A stretch of 64,000 nucleotides of DNA. It comes from Legionella tucsonensis. Its GTDB lineage: Bacteria; Pseudomonadota; Gammaproteobacteria; Legionellales; Legionellaceae. The stretch is taken from positions 1,013,020 to 1,077,019 of the forward strand of contig NZ_LNZA01000001.1 of NCBI RefSeq assembly GCF_001468035.1. Direction: 5' to 3'. Positions 55,871 through 63,337 of this stretch are shown here, piece by piece. Position 1 is the first letter of the stretch. Every line of letters starts with the position of its first letter. Position numbers and translations under genes: made by a program. The notes below the pieces were generated by a model that was not told the origin of the DNA, made no database searches, and was given only the letters and a program-made list of their open reading frames with translations.

Positions 55871-57919
55871 TTATAACATTTGACTTCCAAGATAAACACT
55901 TGCAGCGCATACTCCTGTTGTAACGACTGCTTTCGTAAAGAAACCACACCATGAACCTGTGGTTTGTTCTTTTTTTACCTCATGTTCTTTTTGCATATGA
56001 GGATTTTCAGCGGAATTACATCCTAACTTACCACTAAGGAAAGGACAGGCATCCATTGCTTCCAAATCACTACGCGCTTTTTCTCCAGGTATAGTTTGCA
56101 ATACAGGAACAGGAGGAGTTGTATCGGAAAGTTCATTATATAGCAATGGGGCAAAATTTAGGATTACTAAACTTAATCCTCCATTAATTCCTCTAGAGTA
56201 TGCTTTGATGCCTGAAGTTCCTTCGAGTTGTTGTAGGGTTTCACCTACACCAAATAATGTCCTAAGAGCAGTAATGGTATTCGGATTAATCACCATTGGC
56301 TCATCATTTTCTAATTGACGTATCACCTCAATGAGATGATTAGTACCGAATTTTTCTCTGATTTGAGCAATGATTTCTTCGCAATAAGCAAATTGCAGTC
56401 CTAAAATTGGTCCGTTTTCATTAGTTGGTAAATGCAAAGATTCTTCTCTCAGCTTTAAAAACAGCTCATCATCATTTAATATCGCTTTGAGTGCTTGTGC
56501 ATTAGGATGTTCTTCTCCGTAATGAGCTGTATCTCGCAGCAATTGTTCAATGATCATTTGTTCTGAAACAAGAACCGCAATGGATAATAATGCAGCTGCA
56601 TTTTTAGGGTTCGATAAGTTGGGGGTAGCCAATTCTCCATTAATTCGAACATCAATTAATCCTTCATCTGTTGAAATTGGCGTTTCCTTGTCTAAATAGA
56701 GAGCAGGACTACCATTTTTTTTCTGTAGATCAAAAGCATAGATAATTGCTTTGAGCGTATTTTGATTTACTGTATAGGAGTTAGTTAATTGTTTTAGTAA
56801 AGGATGTCTTGTACTTTGGGTCAGGCTGGTTTTTAATGGCTGAATCATTTCAAGTGCAAGATTTATTGTTAATAAATCATCAACAATATCTTTTTCTTTC
56901 GCATCTTTTTGCATCTGAGCAAATACACGTTTCGTTACGGTAGAATCCATTAATTTTGAAGGTTCAAAATCATATTCTTTTTCCAGAATTTCAAGAAGAA
57001 TATCCATTGCGTTGAATGAGCGATTTTGTGTATGTAGAATATGTTCGTTACCTGTCATTAAACCAAGCATTAATAACTTTCCTTGATCTTCCGGTAAGCG
57101 TCGAAAACCACTTTTGGAAAGTCGTATTACACGCATTACATCGTCTGCATATTCTGGCTTGACGAATTTTCTAGTGCTCTCTTTGATAATCCAACCCATT
57201 GGTGCTGGCCGATCATTTACATTAACTACAAAGCCATTGTCTTGATAAGTCTGAGTGTGCTCAGGATCAAGATCAATTTTGGTATTTGAGGGAATAGCAG
57301 ATGTTTCTATCACCATACCAGAGCGAGTTTTAACAATTTTTTTATCCTGTTCTGTGATAATTTCAAATTTGCCTTTATCTAACTCCTCTGTAATGCGTTG
57401 ATATTGTTCTGCATTTACTCCTTTGGGATGGCAAAGATAGAGAAAACCTTGTTTTGATAGTTGGCTACTGAGACAGATTCCTGTTTGCCAAACCGAAAAA
57501 TGAATGGTATCCCAAATTGATTCCCCACCACGTAGACCTTCTGTATTGGGGTATTTAAGAGCTTGGTTACGCTCATTTAATATTTTTCCTTTTCCAACAA
57601 TATAATGACTGGATTTTTCCAATAATTTTGTACCTTGTGAAACTGGTGAACTTTCCTTGGAAAGACCAAATAAATCAAGTTGGTTTTTTCCTTCGGCAGT
57701 ATGTTCAGTAGAGTTTTCTTCATAGTTTTCTTCACAAACTGGTTCAATCAAGGCAGAAAACTGGGCTAAACTTAATTGTAATCGAATGGCTAAAGCGCCC
57801 ATTTCGGAAAAATTCTTTCTTAATGCTTCCATTCCATGAACAGAGTCATCGTTGTCTTTAAATTTAGTGCCTGTATATTTAAGCGTAAAACCTTTTATGG
57901 AGTCTTTTTTTTGGAACAT
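55871..57919 (-). CDS. Large hypothetical protein with C-terminal hydrophobic segment, effector-like
   Basis: I do not recognise a domain in these 682 residues. The protein is mostly hydrophilic and helical, with a Leu-rich central part (LTINLALEMIQPLKTSLTQS, AALLSIAVLVSEQMIIEQLL). The C-terminus has a charged, Glu/Lys-rich stretch (HMQKEHEVKKEQTTG) before a hydrophobic segment (FFTKAVVTTGVCAASVYLGS) that ends the protein. No signal peptide is visible. A late Glu-rich block is a weak mark of Dot/Icm substrates, so effector status is possible but unproven. GGTGAAAA precedes ATG 57919. It lies downstream of another effector-like gene. Confidence 0.7.
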   Translation of the reverse strand: MFQKKDSIKGFTLKYTGTKFKDNDDSVHGMEALRKNFSEMGALAIRLQLSLAQFSALIEPVCEENYEENSTEHTAEGKNQLDLFGLSKESSPVSQGTKLLEKSSHYIVGKGKILNERNQALKYPNTEGLRGGESIWDTIHFSVWQTGICLSSQLSKQGFLYLCHPKGVNAEQYQRITEELDKGKFEIITEQDKKIVKTRSGMVIETSAIPSNTKIDLDPEHTQTYQDNGFVVNVNDRPAPMGWIIKESTRKFVKPEYADDVMRVIRLSKSGFRRLPEDQGKLLMLGLMTGNEHILHTQNRSFNAMDILLEILEKEYDFEPSKLMDSTVTKRVFAQMQKDAKEKDIVDDLLTINLALEMIQPLKTSLTQSTRHPLLKQLTNSYTVNQNTLKAIIYAFDLQKKNGSPALYLDKETPISTDEGLIDVRINGELATPNLSNPKNAAALLSIAVLVSEQMIIEQLLRDTAHYGEEHPNAQALKAILNDDELFLKLREESLHLPTNENGPILGLQFAYCEEIIAQIREKFGTNHLIEVIRQLENDEPMVINPNTITALRTLFGVGETLQQLEGTSGIKAYSRGINGGLSLVILNFAPLLYNELSDTTPPVPVLQTIPGEKARSDLEAMDACPFLSGKLGCNSAENPHMQKEHEVKKEQTTGSWCGFFTKAVVTTGVCAASVYLGSQML

Positions 57920-58031
57920 TTTTCACCAGTTATTAATTTGATCTAAAAGTAGATAAATTGTATATATTGATTCTTAACAAATTATTAAGTGTTTATTAAG
58001 AACACAACTAAAAATTCTTTGGAGTAGATAA

Positions 58032-59402
58032 TTAGATTTGGAATTCTCCTGATCTTTTTGAAAAGTGTTCTGGAGATTCCAGTGAATTTGTAGATTTTAT
58101 AGAGGGTGACTCTAAATCATTTGCTGCTATATTTTGAGACTCACTGGGAGTGATTGTTACTTGTGAATAGAGGATGGGACGCATTGCTTTTGAGTAAGTG
58201 CATCCATGCTCATACTGATCTAATGCTTCTTCGAGTATTATTCCCTCATTCTCCTCTTCACGTTCTTGCATGAATTTCTCATCTTTGCTCGTCTCATAAA
58301 GTTCTATTCCCCACTTGACGACCCCAAATATTGCCATACCAATACCAAATCCGACTAAAATAGGTCCTATAATAGGAGGAACGGCTACTGCACTTAGAAG
58401 AATCATTAAACCCATTATTGAAAAAACCACACCGGCTCCGCCTAAAGCAAAATTAGTAAGAGATTTTGGTATGCCTTCATTCGCTAAAAGATCATTTTGT
58501 TTTAACTCATGCAATGGTTCCGTTATGTTTTCAATATCTTCATCAATTTGGGCAATTTGTTGTTGAAGATCGTTTATGAGCTTAATCAGAGTTGAAGTAT
58601 CCTCGGTGTTTTTCTCATTAGCTATTGAATTGTTCTTCTTTTCTTTTTGATCGACTAATTGTGTGATTCTCCCCAAATAAGATATCAAATCTTTACGATC
58701 TTTATATAATTTCGAAAGTTTAGATACAGGACTGTCATCAGGGAAATCGGATAAATCTATTTTATTGGAAATTGTTTTGATGAATTCAAACTCTTTTTTA
58801 TGTAATTCATTAGTCGATTTTTCAAGTAGATGTTCTAGTTCTAAAGCTCTAATTGCTAATCGCGCACGATACTTATCATTCTTTAATGAATCAATATTTT
58901 GGTTTTTCAGTAAGTCAATAAACTCTTTTTTTTCTTTATAAGCTTTACTTGTTTGATATTTATTAACAATAGCGCCTATAAATGTTATTCCTTCAATAAG
59001 AGTGGCAAGAGAAGCCAAAGCTAATCCAATTTTCGCAGCGACTATTCCCCCTAGAGTAAATGCGGTGATACCCAAGGCTGTTAGGGCTAAAAGCAAGCCT
59101 ACCGCTAAAATTTTACTTCCTATCGAGCTGTTTTTATCCGTTATTGTGGTAATCGCATTAGGAATAACGGAGATCATTTGAAACACAAATCCAACGATGG
59201 GGAGTTCTTTGCTGGACGAAAAAAAAGAGGCTATGAGGTCAAAAAATTTTTGTGTACCTTCAAGTAGACGTTGGGATAATTTTCCCTTTTTATGGGTAAT
59301 CTCAATCAATGACTTCTGTTCTTTCTTCTTTTGGATTATTCTTTTTTTTAAATCATCCATTTTTTCTGACAGAATGACATGTTGTTTGTGTGGATACACC
59401 AT
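58032..59402 (-). CDS. Coiled-coil protein with two hydrophobic hairpins, effector-like
   Basis: The 456 residues have no domain I can name. Order: a basic coiled N-terminus (EKMDDLKKRIIQKKKEQKSL), a first hydrophobic region (about 85-150, ILAVGLLLALTALGITAFTL), long charged helices (155-310), a second hydrophobic region (about 315-365, GGAGVVFSIMGLMILLSAVA then VPPIIGPILVGFGIGMAIFG), an acidic block (FMQEREEENEGIILEEALDQ) and a Ser-rich tail. Two membrane hairpins with coiled coils and an acidic, Ser-rich C-terminus recur in Legionella Dot/Icm substrates. Function is unknown. AAAAGGTAATT precedes ATG 59402. Confidence 0.7.
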   Translation of the reverse strand: MVYPHKQHVILSEKMDDLKKRIIQKKKEQKSLIEITHKKGKLSQRLLEGTQKFFDLIASFFSSSKELPIVGFVFQMISVIPNAITTITDKNSSIGSKILAVGLLLALTALGITAFTLGGIVAAKIGLALASLATLIEGITFIGAIVNKYQTSKAYKEKKEFIDLLKNQNIDSLKNDKYRARLAIRALELEHLLEKSTNELHKKEFEFIKTISNKIDLSDFPDDSPVSKLSKLYKDRKDLISYLGRITQLVDQKEKKNNSIANEKNTEDTSTLIKLINDLQQQIAQIDEDIENITEPLHELKQNDLLANEGIPKSLTNFALGGAGVVFSIMGLMILLSAVAVPPIIGPILVGFGIGMAIFGVVKWGIELYETSKDEKFMQEREEENEGIILEEALDQYEHGCTYSKAMRPILYSQVTITPSESQNIAANDLESPSIKSTNSLESPEHFSKRSGEFQI

Positions 59403-59910
59403 AATTACCTTTTAAAAATGATCTAAGTATAGATCTGTATTAATTGTGTATATATTCGAATCAATAAGATATTTATTATCCACGTTGTTTTAATTAAAAG
59501 CAATAAAATAATGAAAATTACATAAGTAGGAAGAAAATTGATGACAAGGGAATTTATTCATGGTGATTCTATATCCGTGACTGTATCAAGAGACATGTAT
59601 TTTCATATAGGTAAGTAAAAATACATTTGATAAAAAGGCTGTCTCATCTTCGCTGTTGGACAAGTGAATGCTTAGTTGAACAACTAGAAACAAGCAATAG
59701 CTACTTAATAGAATTAAATTTAATAAAAACAATAGGTTGATTGCTTTATGAGTGTATATATTTCTTTCTGTTTTTGGTCAAATTTTTTTTCATTATCTTT
59801 TTAGATGGATTTGGTATTTCAATGCCCTATTGACGCTGACTTAAAAATATGCAAAATCTATATTTTATTTTCACTTTTGTAGAATGTGTATCTTTTTAAG
59901 GTAATTTATT
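59403..59910. other. AT-rich spacer of 508 bases
   Basis: It separates two divergent units. The only coding hint is a 25-codon frame (59541-59618, plus) with GTAGGAAGAAAATTG before its ATG and no similarity I know. TAAGGTAATTT at 59898 is the ribosome binding site of the downstream transporter. Nothing else is visible. Confidence 0.4.
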
Positions 59911-61431
59911 ATGGGTTCAAGATCTAGGCATGCCAAAATTTCATTATTTAGCGCAACAGCACTTTCTGCTACAGCTATGATTGGTTCTGGATGGCTCTTT
60001 AGTGCTCAGTTAAACGCTAAAATTGCAGGAAATTACTCTTTTCTTGCATGGGTTCTGGCAGCATTATTGGTAATGGCGGTTGGGCTGTGTCTTGCGCAAG
60101 TCGCATCAATCTACCCAGTGCGTGGGGCAACTGCTCGGTCCAGTGCGTTGTCACACAATAGCATTTTTGGCATGCCTTTTGCTTTTGCCAATTGGTTTGG
60201 ATTAATGGTAACGATCGGTACCGAAGCTCAAGCGACTACACAATATTTAGCTGCCGCAATTAAAAGTAATGTTTTAATCGCGGATAATGTCCTGACGATT
60301 TACGGTAAATTATTTGCATTGAGTATCTTGGTCATTTATTTATTTATTAATTATTTTGGTGTTAAGTTATTAACCAAAGTTAATAATACAGTTACGGTAA
60401 TAAAAATTATTAGCCCAATTTTTACTATTGCTATTTTCTTGATTATGCGCTTTGACACCAGCAATTTTACCTTGGGTACAAATTTTCAATACGGAATTGG
60501 CTCAGCAATTACTTCAATTATTTCCGCTGGATTAATTTATTCTTACAACGGATTTCAATTAGCAGTAGCTTTTGCCAGTGAGATAGAAAATCCAAAACGA
60601 AATATTCCTCTCTCAATCATTCTTTCAATTGTAATTGTGATGTTGGTTTACATGCTGTTGCAATTGTCTTTTATGGGTGCTGTGCCCCATAGTATGTTAG
60701 CGAGTGGTTGGAGTAGCCTTAATTTTCATTCGCCTTTAATTAATTTAGCAATGTTGCTCGGAGTAAATTTCTTAGCAATGATCTTGATTACTGATAGTAT
60801 CGTTAGCCCATCAGGTACAGGGTACTCTTATTTAGGTGGTGCTTCACGAATGTTCTACGCGATGGCTAAAGAGGGCCAAATGCCAAAGAAAACCATTGGT
60901 AAATTACATCCTGAATATAATCTATGTCGCCGCTCCTTGCTTATCAACTTTACGCTCACTGCACTATTTCTCTGGAATTCCGATAGTTGGGCCTCATTAA
61001 TGGTGATTGTAACCGGCTATCATTTAATTGGATATATGGCAGCTCCGATCAGCATGGGGGCGATTAGACCGAGTACCAGATTATTTGGATTAATAGTCTT
61101 TTGTATCCTTGGGCTCATGATGAGTACATTACCTGCCAATGATTTTCTAAAGATGAACTTGTCGATTTCAATTTTGATGGTAATTTACGGAGCAATACAG
61201 ATTGCGCGTCGAATGAAGGCAACAACATTATTAGTATTATCAGCGCCGTTTCTAACTTATTTGTGGTTAATTTATTTTTATCAAAATATTTATTATATTC
61301 TGCTCGTATCAGCTCTTTTTTATGCATTAATTACACATAAAGAATACGTCAAATTATGTAAAGAAACTCAATTGATTGCTGATGATGCAGCTGATATTGC
61401 AGTAAATGTCAATCAAGCTCAGCGAGCATGA
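59911..61431 (+). CDS. APC-superfamily amino acid / polyamine permease
   Basis: This is a 506-residue inner-membrane protein with 12 or more helices. The first-helix motif ATALSATAMIGSGWLFSAQL is the unwound substrate-binding segment of APC transporters. The helix 6 region (TSIISAGLIYSYNGFQLAVA) is followed by the conserved loop ASEIENPKRNIPLSIILSI, another family mark. The substrate cannot be told. Legionella, which feeds on amino acids, has many such permeases. The gene stands alone, and its stop lies 42 bases from that of the convergent methyltransferase. Confidence 0.9.
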   Translation: MGSRSRHAKISLFSATALSATAMIGSGWLFSAQLNAKIAGNYSFLAWVLAALLVMAVGLCLAQVASIYPVRGATARSSALSHNSIFGMPFAFANWFGLMVTIGTEAQATTQYLAAAIKSNVLIADNVLTIYGKLFALSILVIYLFINYFGVKLLTKVNNTVTVIKIISPIFTIAIFLIMRFDTSNFTLGTNFQYGIGSAITSIISAGLIYSYNGFQLAVAFASEIENPKRNIPLSIILSIVIVMLVYMLLQLSFMGAVPHSMLASGWSSLNFHSPLINLAMLLGVNFLAMILITDSIVSPSGTGYSYLGGASRMFYAMAKEGQMPKKTIGKLHPEYNLCRRSLLINFTLTALFLWNSDSWASLMVIVTGYHLIGYMAAPISMGAIRPSTRLFGLIVFCILGLMMSTLPANDFLKMNLSISILMVIYGAIQIARRMKATTLLVLSAPFLTYLWLIYFYQNIYYILLVSALFYALITHKEYVKLCKETQLIADDAADIAVNVNQAQRA

Positions 61432-61473
61432 TATGTGTCGTTCGTATTAACGTAGTTTAATACGGACGGTAGG

Positions 61474-62091
61474 CTAACATTTTTCAGCTACAATAAAGTA
61501 TTTATGCCAATGTTTCATAGAGTAGCCTAATGCATCTGCTTCATCACGTTCTTCCTCCTCAAGCAATTCGATTTTAAACTGAAGAAATAACTGATGTAAT
61601 TCTTTGTAACTCAAAAATGTCATATCGGGTCTTTTATTTTTACTCCAATCATCATTTATTCCAAAAAAGGTCCCAGAAAATAGTCCGCCTGGGCGTAATG
61701 TTTTTAAAATCAATTTCCAAAGCTTATAAAAAAATTCTGGTTTTAAAAAGGGGAGACTATAACTTGCGTTAATTAATTGGGACATCGGAAGAGAAGTTAA
61801 TGACTCAAATGAAGCAATCTTTGTCTTGAGTTTATTTTTTAATGATTGAGGGCAGGAAGATAATAAAATGGATATTGCATCAGTTTGAGAATCAATAGCT
61901 AGAACTGACCAGTCATTTCTTAAAAGCTCAAGAGAATCTGAACCAGAGCCGCATCCAAGATCAATCGCTAATTTTGGAAGGTCAAATTTATTCCTACAAT
62001 GAAACAATTCAATTGCTTTCATTAAAGTTTTTCTAGGAAGAGTCTTTTGCTTTGTAATTTTATAATAATTAATCCAATTTTTATTATCCAT
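61474..62091 (-). CDS. Class I SAM-dependent methyltransferase of the peptide cassette
   Basis: The 205 residues form a Rossmann methyltransferase. The SAM-binding motif I is LAIDLGCGSGSDSLELL (about 41-57), the acidic loop is VLAIDSQTDAI, and the later strand is LRPGGLFSGTFFGI. The fold resembles TehB-type small-molecule methyltransferases, but the substrate is unknown. ATG 62091 has AGGGA 8 bases upstream. It is divergent from a 29-codon peptide gene across 101 bases that contain a perfect palindrome, so both may be controlled together. The protein could modify the peptide, or could serve in detoxification. Confidence 0.85.
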   Translation of the reverse strand: MDNKNWINYYKITKQKTLPRKTLMKAIELFHCRNKFDLPKLAIDLGCGSGSDSLELLRNDWSVLAIDSQTDAISILLSSCPQSLKNKLKTKIASFESLTSLPMSQLINASYSLPFLKPEFFYKLWKLILKTLRPGGLFSGTFFGINDDWSKNKRPDMTFLSYKELHQLFLQFKIELLEEEERDEADALGYSMKHWHKYFIVAEKC

Positions 62092-62107
62092 ATTATGCTT
62101 CCCTGGC

Positions 62108-62127
62108 TAGTTACCAATTGGTAACTA
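62108..62127. promoter_or_regulatory. Perfect 20-bp palindromic operator candidate
   Basis: TAGTTACCAATTGGTAACTA reads the same on both strands over all 20 bases. It lies between the divergent methyltransferase and peptide genes. On the plus side a possible -35 TTGACT (62129-62134) begins one base after it, with TATACT at 62150 (15-base spacer). An HxlR-type regulator encoded at the other end of the cassette is the natural candidate ligand. Confidence 0.65.
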
Positions 62128-62192
62128 ATTGACTGATTAATAGTGCTTTTATACTCTTAATAATGAATTTGTAACCCAAAAGGAGAATCATT

Positions 62193-62282
62193 ATGAAAGA
62201 AAAAATTATCAAAAAAATCGTTCGAGGAAAAGTATTAAAAAAAAGCAAGGGATGGTGTGGGCCTGGTACCTGTGTTGGATAA
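62193..62282 (+). CDS. Short peptide gene, 29 residues, Cys/Gly tail (candidate modified-peptide precursor)
   Basis: ATG 62193 has an excellent ribosome binding site (AAAGGAGAATCATT), and the frame ends at TAA 62280-62282. The first 20 residues are strongly basic (MKEKIIKKIVRGKVLKKSKG) and form a likely amphipathic leader. The tail is GWCGPGTCVG, with two Cys four residues apart in a Gly/Pro/Thr setting. Leader-plus-short-core layout, the hairpin after the gene and the neighbouring SAM enzyme and GRDP-like gene suggest a ribosomally made, post-translationally modified peptide. I know no family that matches. An unmodified signalling or antimicrobial peptide is the main alternative. Confidence 0.6.
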   Translation: MKEKIIKKIVRGKVLKKSKGWCGPGTCVG

Positions 62283-62291
62283 TTAAATTGT

Positions 62292-62323
62292 ATGCATCAT
62301 ATTGAACATAAAATATGATGCAT
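62292..62323. terminator. Perfect 12-bp hairpin after the peptide gene
   Basis: ATGCATCATATT (62292-62303) and AATATGATGCAT (62312-62323) form a perfect stem with an 8-base loop. It begins 10 bases after the peptide stop and 27 bases before the next gene. There is no T-run, so it is more likely an attenuator or RNA-stability element that favours the peptide message over the downstream gene. Confidence 0.6.
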
Positions 62324-62349
62324 TGAATTAAACTTATCGGGTCTAAATT

Positions 62350-62787
62350 ATGTACTGTCCTAATCTTGATGAATTAATACATTATAAAAATAACAAAATT
62401 ATTTATCGATACAATAAAGATTATCCTCATGCGACAATGCATGCGGAAGCTGCTTTAAGAGAGCTAATGAAGTTTATTTGGCTCTGTTTAAAGCATAAGT
62501 CAGATAAAAAAAATAATCCTTCGAATGTATTACTCGACTTTGCTTGCACCATTCATCCAGAAATGTGCGATATTGATAACATGTGGCATACTTTTCTTTT
62601 ATTCACGAAAGATTATCATGAGTTTTGCAGTAATTACCTTGGTGGAGTTTTCTTTCATCATGAGCCCATTGTAGATATGAATGACAATCACTTAGATGAA
62701 CGCTATGAACAGGAATTAACCTTATATTTATCCTATATATATGATAATTTGGGCGAGGATACATTGATGAGATGGTTTGAGCAATAA
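62350..62787 (+). CDS. GRDP-like (glycine-rich domain-containing protein-like) small protein
   Basis: The 145 residues match the core of the GRDP-like family (PF07173 as I remember it). The key stretch IHPEMCDIDNMWHTFLLFTK (about 68-87) is followed by DYHEFCSNYLGGVFFHHEP (to 106). His69, Cys73, Asp74, His80, Cys93, His103 and His104 could form a metal site. Bacterial members are small and of unknown function. The gene follows the peptide gene and hairpin on the same strand, so it is a candidate modifying or binding partner. Its stop touches that of the convergent HxlR gene. The ribosome binding site is weak. Confidence 0.7.
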   Translation: MYCPNLDELIHYKNNKIIYRYNKDYPHATMHAEAALRELMKFIWLCLKHKSDKKNNPSNVLLDFACTIHPEMCDIDNMWHTFLLFTKDYHEFCSNYLGGVFFHHEPIVDMNDNHLDERYEQELTLYLSYIYDNLGEDTLMRWFEQ

Positions 62788-63195
62788 TTACAAATTTCGT
62801 GTTTCTGTAAATTTATCTTCAGCACGCATTATCCTATTCATATTTTTCTCGGTCCATGTTGTTAGTGAATTAAGAATAGTACCCAATTCTTTTCCTAATG
62901 GGGTTATTGAATACTCAACTTTCATAGGCAATACTGGAAACGAGCACTTAGTTATAAAACCGAAGCGCTCTAATTTCATTAATGTTTGGGTTAACATTTT
63001 TGGAGAAATTCCACCAATTTTGCGCTTTAGCTCCCCAAAGCGAAACGGTTTATTTAACAATATATTAATGATTAAAATTGACCATTTATCACTAATTTTT
63101 TCTAATATATTATGTGATGGACATTGTTCATTATATACAGAGAAATTTTTATTAGGCATGGGGTAAAGGTCATTAATAGTGGAAATAGTAAGCAT
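62788..63195 (-). CDS. HxlR-family winged-helix transcriptional regulator
   Basis: The 135 residues have the HxlR layout: a conserved Cys (Cys25 in YNEQCPSHNIL), ISDKWSILIINILLNKPFRF, GELKRKIGGISPKMLTQTLM (the recognition helix region) and YSITPLGKELGTIL. Such regulators sense reactive electrophiles or oxidants through the N-terminal Cys, or other signals. It ends directly against the GRDP-like gene, with no intergenic base. The probable target is the palindrome at 62108. The start could be ATG 63195 or the Met 12 codons later, as neither has a strong ribosome binding site. Confidence 0.88.
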   Translation of the reverse strand: MLTISTINDLYPMPNKNFSVYNEQCPSHNILEKISDKWSILIINILLNKPFRFGELKRKIGGISPKMLTQTLMKLERFGFITKCSFPVLPMKVEYSITPLGKELGTILNSLTTWTEKNMNRIMRAEDKFTETRNL

Positions 63196-63337
63196 AACGT
63201 TTATTACACTTTATTTCCTCAAATACTTATTCAAAGTGGATAAGAAAAAACAATAAGGTTATGCACGCAATATATGTAAAAACATCAGTTAGTCGTTTGA
63301 ATTTTTAACGCAAAAAGAGCCAGCAGACGTTTTGAGG

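Noticed and set aside
59541-59618. 25-codon frame with a ribosome-binding-like site
   Set aside because: Product has no distinctive features, and no neighbouring gene supports it. It is mentioned only as part of the spacer.
62193-62282. Methanobactin precursor identity for the 29-residue peptide
   Set aside because: The basic leader and Cys-bearing tail are similar in outline, but the Cys spacing differs and no DUF692 (MbnB) or MbnC gene is next to it.
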